Shown here in pieces: positions 1-5,494 of a stretch of DNA of 5,987 bases; positions within the stretch are counted from its first letter, which is position 1; each line of letters starts with the position of its first letter. Source of the DNA: an uncultured Coriobacteriales bacterium (lineage in GTDB: Bacteria > Actinomycetota > Coriobacteriia > Coriobacteriales > UMGS124); assembly GCA_934662525.1 (NCBI GenBank), contig CAKUKJ010000160.1, positions 1 to 5,987 on the forward strand, given 5' to 3'. The translations under genes and the position numbers were made by a program. The notes below the pieces were generated by a model. The model saw only the letters and a program-made list of their open reading frames with translations, ran no database searches and was not told where the DNA came from.

Positions 1-2
1 TC

Positions 3-653
3 GCGAAGGAGTCCATCTTCTCCGATTTGAACAACTTGGCTGTGAGCACGCCGTTGAGCGTTGAGTTTGGCGAGCGTTATGGTTTCACCGACGCCGAAGT
101 TTCGGCACTTGCCACGTATCTGGGGCATTCGGATTGCATGAGCGAGGCTCGGCATTGGTATGACGGTTATCGCTTCGGCCACATAGATGTCTATAACCCC
201 TGGAGCGTGCTTAATTATTTCGACCAAGATTGCGCCGCCGATGTCTATTGGGGCAACACGTCGAGCAACTCCGTTGTGGGCGAGCTGATTTGCAATGCTG
301 AGGGGGAGACGCTCTCCGACATCTATGAGCTGCTCAAGCCCGACGGGGTCGTCGCTGCACCGCTCGACCTGGGCATCGTGTTATCCGAGCTCAGTGTCTC
401 GGGAGAGGCGATTTGGTCGATGCTCTATCTGGCCGGCTATCTCACCACCGACGACACCCAGCTTCCCAACAACAAGACGATCATCCGTCGCCTACGTATC
501 CCCAACGCCGAGGTCGCCCAGCTGTATCGCGCCGAGATCGTCGAGCGTTTCAGGCAGGCTGCGGGCGGGTCTCGCCGCCTCGCGGTGCTGCATCAGGCGC
601 TGTGCACGGGAGATGCCACAACATGTGAGGTGGAGCTCTCCCGACGAGTATAG
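3..653 (+). pseudogene. AAA-ATPase-like / PD-(D/E)XK family protein, 5' partial and 3' truncated
   Basis: The frame is already open at the left edge, reading AKESIFSDLNNLAV, so the gene starts outside the window. The first ATG/GTG/TTG codon in this frame (TTG at 27) lies inside a conserved motif and is not the start. Family signatures in order are KESIFS.LNNL, FGFTDAEV-type helix, WYDGYRFG (156-179), VYNPWSVLNY, and YWGNTSSNS. These match the middle of AAA-ATPase_like proteins, which in full length carry an N-terminal P-loop domain (upstream, not visible) and a C-terminal PD-(D/E)XK nuclease domain. Here the protein stops at TAG 651-653, just after the ..ALCTGDA..CEVELS helix where the family normally passes into the nuclease domain. 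The nuclease domain is absent, and an unrelated HNH remnant follows at once. I infer a truncated, probably inactive copy. The role of the family is not firmly established; these genes are common, often multicopy, and found in accessory regions. Confidence 0.85.
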
Positions 654-957
654 AGATTATAACGAAGAACAGACGAAACAGTTACTCCGGGAAGTTTCGC
701 GAGAAATGGGGCGGTGAACTACCGATCAACAAGCTGCAAGCTACCAGAGAAGCCTCGTTACTCCCAGTCTTCGTATCAAGGTATTCAAGCGTGATGGGTA
801 TTGCTGCCAAATATGTGGGCGAAGCGCAAAGGAGGACGGCGTCGTGTTTGAGTTGGATCACATCGCCCCGGTTTCCAAGGGCGGCAAGACGGAGTTATCC
901 AATCTCCAGACGCTTTGCCGGGACTGCAATAGGGGGAAAGGCGTCCATGAAATGTAA
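629..957 (+). pseudogene. HNH endonuclease remnant, frameshifted and without a start codon
   Basis: In the frame that starts at 718, codons from about 751 to the TAA at 955-957 read SLVTPSLRIKVFKRDGYCC, then QICG, LDHIAPVSKGGKTELSNLQ and TLCRDCNRGKG. This is a complete HNH core: two CxxC pairs (CQIC, CRDC) for structural zinc, the DH catalytic pair at 856-861, and the Asn residues of the third element. That frame has a TGA at 715-717 and no ATG, GTG or TTG between it and the domain. The next frame (+1 nt) is open from 629 and reads like the missing upstream part (..NSYSGKFREKWGGELPINK, then LQATREASL), then runs on as nonsense. The two halves join if one base has been lost near 745-765. With no start codon in either half, I call it a pseudogene fused to the truncated gene on its left. 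Similar stand-alone HNH proteins cut DNA in phage, mobile or restriction contexts. A sequencing error could explain the frameshift but not the missing start. Confidence 0.8.
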
Positions 958-1054
958 CCTTCCGGGGTTGACGTGATGGATTTGATTGCCCTTCTCCGTG
1001 ATTGGCGCCTGCGACCGAGACGCCTTTGGTCTAACGACCGGTCACCTCTTAGAG

Positions 1055-1095
1055 AAGAATGGTTATATTACCTACCGAATATATACCAAGAATGG
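1055..1095 (+). promoter_or_regulatory. Candidate promoter/operator of the RelB-like antitoxin gene
   Basis: An exact 8-bp direct repeat, AAGAATGG, occurs at 1055-1062 and 1088-1095. It flanks an imperfect AT-rich inverted repeat, GGTTATATT (1061-1069) against AATATATACC (1078-1087), whose arms match except for one inserted base. TATATT inside the left arm could serve as a -10 box. A GACCGGTC palindrome lies a little upstream at 1036-1043. RelB/DinJ antitoxins usually repress their own promoter through such dyads, so an autoregulatory operator is a reasonable inference. I see no convincing -35 box. Confidence 0.4.
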
Positions 1096-1114
1096 ACTAA
1101 TGGAGTGACTTGTC

Positions 1115-1258
1115 ATGACAACGACTATGAGCGTCAAGATGGATGAAGACATCAAGGCGAGTGCGTGCTCTATGTTTGAGGGCATGGGAATGACGCTCGG
1201 TGGATTTGTCAACATGGCGGTGCGACAGCTTCTCATTCAAGCTAACAGAGCGCGATGA
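1115..1258 (+). CDS. Short RelB/DinJ-type antitoxin, probably 3' truncated, no partner toxin
   Basis: The 47-residue product begins MTTTMSVKMDEDIKASACS and continues FEGMGMTLGGFVNMAVRQL. This is the N-terminal ribbon-helix-helix half of the RelB/DinJ family: a beta-strand (SVKMDEDIK), helix 1 (ASACSMFEGMG) and helix 2 after the T-L turn (GGFVNMAVRQLL). This half binds DNA and dimerises. Family members are usually about 80-95 residues, with an IPF-type motif and a C-terminal toxin-binding tail. Here the protein ends QANRAR at TGA 1256-1258, so the tail is missing. The ATG at 1115 is chosen because GGAG at 1102-1105 gives a good ribosome-binding site about 9 nt upstream. No RelE/YafQ-like toxin is found downstream; the next 125 nt hold only the repeat before the ATPase gene. 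It may be a decayed antitoxin or a surviving stand-alone DNA-binding half. Family assignment is good, function uncertain. Confidence 0.65.
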   Translation: MTTTMSVKMDEDIKASACSMFEGMGMTLGGFVNMAVRQLLIQANRAR

Positions 1259-1340
1259 CCTCGTTCGCTGTGTTGCGCAAGTCATTCGTTGCTTGTGCTC
1301 TCTATGCGTCGCGTCTATCTGTTTGTTGTTCAGATAGGTC

Positions 1341-1382
1341 TTAACGCAGAAAAATCTAATAATTTAAATTATTCTGCGTTAA
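1341..1382. repeat. Nested inverted repeat before the ATPase gene, likely operator/promoter
   Basis: Perfect 11-bp arms TTAACGCAGAA (1341-1351) and TTCTGCGTTAA (1372-1382) enclose a second perfect palindrome of 16 bp, AATAATTTAAATTATT (1358-1373). The island is far more AT-rich than its surroundings. Possible promoter elements overlap it: TTAACG at 1341-1346 as -35 and TTAAAT at 1364-1369 as -10, spaced 17 nt. These would place a transcript start near 1376, upstream of the ATPase ribosome-binding site. The symmetry suits a dimeric repressor site; a cruciform or small mobile-element end is also possible. There is no T-tract pointing to a terminator. Confidence 0.5.
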
Positions 1383-1411
1383 TATGTTGCTTGCTGAACA
1401 GTGGCTGCAAC

Positions 1412-1417
1412 GAAAGG
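1412..1417 (+). promoter_or_regulatory. Ribosome-binding site that decides the ATPase start
   Basis: GAAAGG lies 5 nt before the ATG at 1423. The upstream in-frame ATG at 1384 has no purine-rich sequence before it and sits at the edge of the inverted repeat. The family also usually begins with a short basic stretch (MKRK..) directly before the first helix, which matches the 1423 start. Confidence 0.6.
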
Positions 1418-1422
1418 CACAT

Positions 1423-2712
1423 ATGAAGCGCAAGGCAGACAAACTGCTTCAAGAATGGCGTGACAAGTCTGGTAGGAAACCCTTGCTGGTCAAAGGAGTG
1501 CGTCAATCTGGCAAAACTTACCTGTTGAGGACGTTCGCGCAAGGCCTCTTCGAGTCGGTCGCCTATGTCAACCTGGAAAACGACCGTGCGGCACAGGCCG
1601 ATTTTGTGGGCGGGCTCGACCCCCACTCCATTGTGCGCGCGATCGAGGCCCGTACGGGGCATCGTATTGTGCCCGGTAAGACCCTGTTGTTCATCGACGA
1701 AATTCAGGCATGCGAGCAAGCGCTGACCTCTCTCAAGTATTTTTGCGAGGAAGCCCCCGAATACTTCGTTGCGGCCGCAGGCTCGCTTCTTGGTGTCGCT
1801 ATCAATCACCGGTCATATTCGTTTCCTGTGGGAAAGACCGACTTGATTGAGATGAAGCCCTTGGATTTCGAGGAGTTCCTTTGGGCGATGGGGCGCGAAG
1901 AGCTTGCATGTGAAATTCGCACATGCTTCGAGGCGATGACTCCGCTCGCGCCCAGCCTTCACGAGGAGGCGCTCTCCCTCTATCGGCAATATCTTGTGGT
2001 TGGAGGCATGCCGGAGGCTGTGCAGACATATGTGCAGACTGGGTCGATTGTCGACGTTGCGGAGAAGCACCGCATTATTCTCGATGGGTATTCTGCCGAT
2101 ACCAACAAATATGCCGACGAGCGTTTGAGTGCAAAGACGCGTGCATGTTTCGATTCAATTCCCCAACAGCTTGCCAAGGATAATCGCAAATTTCAGTACA
2201 AGGTGGTCCGTGCGGGTGGCAATGCCTCGCTTTTTGGTGACGCCCTCGACTGGCTTGCGTTGTCTGGTACGGTGATGCGTTGCAGCCTCGTCGAGCACAT
2301 CGAGAGCCCCCTGGAGGCATTTGCCAGCCCTTCGGTATTTAAAATCTATCAAGCTGATACGGGCCTGCTTGTTTCCAAGGCGGGCGCGCAGCGCGCTGAT
2401 GTTCTGAGCGGTTTGGGCGGTACGTTCATGGGGGCGTTGACTGAGAACTATGTGGCCCAGCAGCTCGATGCTTTAGGATATCCCCTTCATTATTGGTCGT
2501 GTGACAACAGGGCTGAGATTGATTTCGTTGTTGAGCGGCAAGGCTGCTTGTCGGCGATTGAGGTGAAGGCGGGCGAGAACACCCGCTCTCGCAGCCTTGC
2601 CTCCCTCAAGACGACGCATCCTGGCATACGCCTCTTGCGACTCTCAGTCAAACCTTTCGGGATGGCGGGCGGGCTTATGTCCGCCCCGCTTTACGCGGCT
2701 TTCTGCCTATAG
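1423..2712 (+). CDS. AAA_14/DUF4143 family ATP-binding protein
   Basis: From the preferred ATG the product is 429 residues, normal for the family. The N-terminal part is a P-loop ATPase with Walker A GVRQSGKT (residues 25-32), Walker B LLFIDEIQ (88-95) and a sensor-like AAAGSLLGVAI (117-127). The family hallmark MKPLDFEEFLWAMG follows (144-157), then QYLVVGGMPEAV (189-200). The DUF4143 C-terminal part holds a PD-(D/E)XK-like core: AEIDFVV with D367 and AIEVKAG with E380 and K382. Nucleotide hydrolysis looks intact and the nuclease-like motif looks complete. The biological role of these COG1373-type proteins is not settled; they are abundant, multicopy, often in accessory DNA, and sometimes proposed to act in defence or mobile-element biology. 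The gene appears monocistronic: the inverted repeat at 1341-1382 precedes it and a hairpin follows 6 nt after its stop. A 13-residue-longer form from ATG 1384 is possible but less likely. Confidence 0.9.
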   Translation: MKRKADKLLQEWRDKSGRKPLLVKGVRQSGKTYLLRTFAQGLFESVAYVNLENDRAAQADFVGGLDPHSIVRAIEARTGHRIVPGKTLLFIDEIQACEQALTSLKYFCEEAPEYFVAAAGSLLGVAINHRSYSFPVGKTDLIEMKPLDFEEFLWAMGREELACEIRTCFEAMTPLAPSLHEEALSLYRQYLVVGGMPEAVQTYVQTGSIVDVAEKHRIILDGYSADTNKYADERLSAKTRACFDSIPQQLAKDNRKFQYKVVRAGGNASLFGDALDWLALSGTVMRCSLVEHIESPLEAFASPSVFKIYQADTGLLVSKAGAQRADVLSGLGGTFMGALTENYVAQQLDALGYPLHYWSCDNRAEIDFVVERQGCLSAIEVKAGENTRSRSLASLKTTHPGIRLLRLSVKPFGMAGGLMSAPLYAAFCL

Positions 2713-2718
2713 ATGAAC

Positions 2719-2750
2719 GGCGCCCCCACTTGGTGTAGAGCGGGGGCGCC
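2719..2750. terminator. Intergenic hairpin between convergent genes, probable two-way terminator
   Basis: Perfect 9-bp arms GGCGCCCCC (2719-2727) and GGGGGCGCC (2742-2750) enclose a 14-nt loop. The hairpin lies between the stop codons of the ATPase gene (2712, plus strand) and the nitroreductase-like gene (2777, minus strand). On the minus strand a short T run (CACTTTT) precedes the stem. There is no clear U-tract after the stem in either direction, so intrinsic termination may be weak. The very stable GC stem and its location still favour transcript-end function. Confidence 0.6.
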
Positions 2751-2776
2751 AAAAGTGCCTCTATGTGCTTGCGAGG

Positions 2777-3451
2777 TTACTCCTCGATTTTCTCGAAATG
2801 CACGCGGGTTTCGGCGTAGTTGTCCACTGATGCGCTCGTCTCGGAGTCGACGGCCGGGTAGCCCAGGGTGATGAAGAGCTGGGGATGGTGGGTCTCCATG
2901 TCGCCGCAGAAGAACGAGTAGTCGTTGTCGGTCTGGGTGTCCTTGTCCTGGGCGCGAGCCTCGCACACGCAGCTGGAGATGCCCATGGCGCTTGCCTGTA
3001 CGAGCAGGGCCATGGCGGCCAGGCCGGCGTCATACTGGTAGAAGCGGGGATGGGCGTCGTCGGTGTCGTGCTCAACGAGGGCGATGCACACCGGGCAGCT
3101 CTCAAGCTCGTTGGCGTTGGGCGACAGCTCGTGGATCTTCTGCATGGTCTCGCGGTCGCGGATGACGACGAGCTCGAGCGACTTTGCGCCCACGGCCGAC
3201 GGCGCGGTGAGGGCGGCCTGGAGCAGCAGCTGCACCTCTTCGTCGGAGATGTCCTGGTCGGGGTCGTACATGCTGCCCTCCATGCCGTGCAGGGTGGTGC
3301 GGCCGGTGAGCTCGGGGAGGACTTCGGCCGTGTCAGTCTGCGCTTCGTCGGCAAATGCCGTGCGCGTCATGCCCATGGCGCAGGCGGCAAGGCCTGCAGC
3401 CAGTCCGGTGGAGACGAGCGAGCGGCGGGAGATGGAGTCGGTGCTGGTCAT
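2777..3451 (-). CDS. Tat-exported nitroreductase-family flavoprotein
   Basis: The 224-residue product starts with a twin-arginine signal (SISRRSLVST, residues 6-15, hydrophobic stretch to about 28, likely cleavage after TAFA at 34). The rest has the nitroreductase fold pattern: ISDEEVQLLLQAALTAPSA (68-86), LELVVIRDRETMQKI (92-106), CPVCIALVEH (119-128), YQYDAGLAAMALLVQASA (138-155) for the dimer-interface helix, and ITLGYPA (194-200) near the end. Family members bind FMN as dimers and reduce nitro compounds, quinones or flavins; Tat export suggests folding with cofactor inside the cell and work outside the membrane. The usual RRSxR-type FMN-phosphate segment at the start of the domain is replaced by HGMEGSMYDPDQ, and NxQPW by GAKSLEL, so cofactor or substrate handling may differ. 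The ATG at 3451 follows a strong AAGAAAGGA site (3460-3469 region). It lies 77 nt downstream of the flavoprotein gene on the same strand, probably in one operon, and may be its partner or a parallel reductase. Confidence 0.85.
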   Translation of the reverse strand: MTSTDSISRRSLVSTGLAAGLAACAMGMTRTAFADEAQTDTAEVLPELTGRTTLHGMEGSMYDPDQDISDEEVQLLLQAALTAPSAVGAKSLELVVIRDRETMQKIHELSPNANELESCPVCIALVEHDTDDAHPRFYQYDAGLAAMALLVQASAMGISSCVCEARAQDKDTQTDNDYSFFCGDMETHHPQLFITLGYPAVDSETSASVDNYAETRVHFEKIEE

Positions 3452-3528
3452 GGTGCAAATCCTTTCTTTCGATGGGTGAAGCGAGCCTGGCGATGCGTGC
3501 GTCTTCGTGGCCTAATGCCTGTGCGACC

Positions 3529-5295
3529 CTACGCCCTTGCGGCTGCGGTGGTGTGGCCGGCGATCATGCCGAAGACGATGGAGTCGCCGGTGCCGCTGCC
3601 GTCGACGCGCTGGGTGCCGTGGAAGCCGCCCGTCACCTCGCCGGCGGCGTAGAGGCCCTCGATGGGCTGCTCGGCCTCGTCGAGCACGCGGGTGGTCTCG
3701 TCGATGAGCACGCCGCCCATGAAGTAATGGGCGCCCACGCCGAACTTATAGCCGTAGAGCGGCGCGTCGAGCGTGGAGGAGTTCTCGCGGCCAAAGACGG
3801 AGTCGGTGCCCGTGGCGGCGTCGGCGTTCCACTGCTCGATGGTGGCGGCCAGACCCTCGCCGTCAAAGCCCAGCTCGTCGCCCAGTTCTTGAGTGCTGTC
3901 AGCGTTCTTCACATAGCCCTGCTCGGCCAGGCCCTGCATGCGCTCGTCGTAGTTGTCGCCGTCGAAGATGGCGTACACCTCGCCCTTGTCCTGCGCGAGG
4001 ATCTCGGTGGGCACCTCGAACTTCTCTGCGCAGAAGCGCTCGCCTGCGTTGTTGACGTAGATGGTGCCGTCCACCATGAAGCCGCCTGCCGGGAACGACA
4101 TGCCGTAGCCCTCGATGACCGAGGGGAAGGTCTGGATCTGGTCGAGGTCCACGGCCTGGGCGCCCACCTCCTGCGCCATGATGAGGCCGTCGCCGGTGGT
4201 GGGGGCCATCTCGTCGGTGATGCAGTTGGCGTAGGCCGGGGCAACCTCGGCGATGAGCTCCTTGTTCTTGCCGAAGCCGCCCGTGGTGAGGATGACGGCA
4301 CTGCAGGAGAACTCGAGCTCCTGGCCGTCGGGTCCGGTTGCCTTCACGCCGCAGACGCGCCTGGCCTCGTCAACCACCAGCTCGTTGGCGGCCACGCCCG
4401 TGTACACCGGGATGCCCGCGTCCTTCACGGCGGCGTCGAGGGCGGCGATGATGGTCGTCATCGTGGTGGTGCCGTCGGCCTCGCTCTTGAGCAGGTAGTA
4501 GTTCTGCGAGGAGTTGCGCTCGTCGTCGGAGATCTCCACCGTGAACTCAACGCCCAGGCCCGACAGGTAGTTGATGGCCTCGGCTGAGTTGGAGATGAAG
4601 GCGTCCACCAGGTTCTTGCGGCTGCGCTCGTTGGTCTGGAGCTCCTCGAAACCCTCGAACGACGTGTCGGCCGCCTGGTAGGCGGGGTCGGCCAGCTGCA
4701 CGTCGGAGTCGAACGCGTTGATGCCGTTGGAGGCGCACAGGGTGTTGCCGCCCACTACGCCCGACTTCTCGAGCACGACGACGCTGGCGCCGTCGTTGGC
4801 GGCGGTGATGGCGGCCATGAGGCCTGCGCCGCCTGCGCCCACGATGACGACGTCGGCCTGCGTCTCGTACTCGGCGGCCTGCTTCTCAACGGGGGTCGAG
4901 AGGGCCGCCGCGTCGCCGCCCGCCTGCTCGACGCAGTCGGCGAGAGCGGTGGTGAAGGCGTTGCACGACAGGGTGGCGCCGCTCACGGCCTCCACGGCCA
5001 GCGTCTGGTTGTCGAGCACCTCCTGGGTGAGCGTGTCCATGGCGGCTGCGCCGATGGTGGGGGTCTCGGAGCTGTCGACGTCGATGGACTCGATGGCGCT
5101 CTCGGAGAAGGTGACCGTCAACGTGACGTCGCCGTTGCGGCCCGCCGCCGTGGCGCTGTACGTGCCGGGGTTGGTGAAGACGGCAGCTCCGCCCGTCGCG
5201 GTATCGGCGTGCGCAAACTGGGGGAGAAGCGTGGCGCCGGCCAAGACGGCCGCGCCCGCGACGAAGGAGCGGCGGGAGAAGACGGTGGAATGCAT
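3529..5295 (-). CDS. Tat-exported FMN/FAD flavoprotein of the fumarate reductase/flavocytochrome c type, divergent substrate site
   Basis: From ATG 5295 the product is 588 residues. Order: Tat signal (FSRRSFVAG, residues 6-14, cleavage likely after FAHA at 30); FMN-binding domain (about 42-127) with the SGAT flavinylation site, Thr108 as expected FMN anchor; then a FAD_binding_2 domain (about 147-588) with VVIVGAGGAGLMAA (149-162), LEKSGVVGGNT (175-185), ILTTGGFGKN (335-344) and the closing GLYAAGEVTGGFHG (547-560). Known relatives take electrons through FMN and FAD to reduce fumarate, urocanate, other enoates or host and diet metabolites at the outer face of the membrane. His523 (GAHYFMGGV) and Arg563 (TQRVDG) match substrate-site residues of the family. 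The IQxHP histidine is Phe390, and the TRD segment carrying the catalytic arginine is missing, so the substrate is probably not fumarate. There is no haem CxxCH. This start is chosen because GAGG precedes it and the Tat signal begins here; the same frame stays open upstream only by GC-rich chance. It leads the likely operon with the nitroreductase-like gene. Confidence 0.9.
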   Translation of the reverse strand: MHSTVFSRRSFVAGAAVLAGATLLPQFAHADTATGGAAVFTNPGTYSATAAGRNGDVTLTVTFSESAIESIDVDSSETPTIGAAAMDTLTQEVLDNQTLAVEAVSGATLSCNAFTTALADCVEQAGGDAAALSTPVEKQAAEYETQADVVIVGAGGAGLMAAITAANDGASVVVLEKSGVVGGNTLCASNGINAFDSDVQLADPAYQAADTSFEGFEELQTNERSRKNLVDAFISNSAEAINYLSGLGVEFTVEISDDERNSSQNYYLLKSEADGTTTMTTIIAALDAAVKDAGIPVYTGVAANELVVDEARRVCGVKATGPDGQELEFSCSAVILTTGGFGKNKELIAEVAPAYANCITDEMAPTTGDGLIMAQEVGAQAVDLDQIQTFPSVIEGYGMSFPAGGFMVDGTIYVNNAGERFCAEKFEVPTEILAQDKGEVYAIFDGDNYDERMQGLAEQGYVKNADSTQELGDELGFDGEGLAATIEQWNADAATGTDSVFGRENSSTLDAPLYGYKFGVGAHYFMGGVLIDETTRVLDEAEQPIEGLYAAGEVTGGFHGTQRVDGSGTGDSIVFGMIAGHTTAAARA

Positions 5296-5362
5296 GAGGC
5301 AGCCTCGATTCGTATCCGTGGGTATTTGTCTGTCGTGCCGAGGATTGGCGTGCGACGACTGA

Positions 5363-5392
5363 TATATTTGCCTTTGCCACGCGCTTGTCCAA
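5363..5392 (-). promoter_or_regulatory. Candidate promoter for the flavoprotein operon
   Basis: On the minus strand TTGGACA (plus-strand 5386-5392) and AATATA (plus-strand 5363-5368) are spaced like a sigma-70 -35/-10 pair, about 17-18 nt apart depending on which six bases are taken. A transcript would start about 60 nt before the ATG at 5295. The -35 overlaps that of the divergent promoter. This call rests on sequence pattern only. Confidence 0.4.
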
Positions 5393-5412
5393 TCTGTCGC
5401 GCGGTGTATATT
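5385..5412 (+). promoter_or_regulatory. Candidate promoter for the membrane regulator gene
   Basis: TTGTCC (5385-5390) and TATATT (5407-5412) are 16 nt apart on the plus strand. The -35 lies over the -35 of the opposite promoter, so one bound protein could affect both genes. The resulting leader would be about 75 nt and contains the dyad at 5425-5444. Confidence 0.4.
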
Positions 5413-5424
5413 GGTTCCCAGGGC

Positions 5425-5444
5425 AGGTGGAGATTTCTCTACCT
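5425..5444. promoter_or_regulatory. 20-bp imperfect dyad, candidate operator
   Basis: AGGTGGAGA (5425-5433) and TCTCTACCT (5436-5444) are inverted copies with one mismatch and a 2-nt centre. CCCA (5417-5420) and TGGG (5447-5450) extend the symmetry loosely. The tiny centre fits a dimeric-protein site better than an RNA hairpin. It sits just downstream of the plus-strand candidate -10, where a bound protein would affect the regulator's own transcription. Confidence 0.4.
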
Positions 5445-5494
5445 CATGGGTTGAACTGGGAAAACGATGATTGCCTTTTGAAGGGGGACAAGGG

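Noticed and set aside
976..1146. 56-codon open frame beginning MDLIALLRDWRL
   Set aside because: It has no good ribosome-binding site, no recognisable motif, runs through the operator-like repeats and overlaps the antitoxin start. I cannot exclude a small gene but cannot support one.
1255..1344. 29-codon frame overlapping the antitoxin stop (ATGA) as a possible toxin
   Set aside because: It is far too short for a RelE/YafQ toxin and has no matching residues. The overlap looks accidental.
1369..1809. Minus-strand open frame of 146 codons opposite the ATPase
   Set aside because: It is antisense to the Walker A and Walker B region of a well-supported gene, with no features of its own.
3452..3528. 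Possible terminator or promoter in the 77-nt gap between the two minus-strand flavoenzyme genes
   Set aside because: I see no stable stem with a T-tract and no convincing -35/-10 pair, only the ribosome-binding site of the second gene. Cotranscription is the simpler reading.
2885..3652. Plus-strand open frame of about 255 codons opposite the nitroreductase-like gene
   Set aside because: It is an antisense shadow with biased composition and no family features. The minus strand carries a complete protein with signal peptide and ribosome-binding site.
3355..4587. Long plus-strand open frame of about 410 codons opposite the flavoprotein gene
   Set aside because: It is a GC-rich antisense shadow with Val/Gly/Ala/His-rich repetitive translation and no recognisable domain, opposite a clear coding gene.
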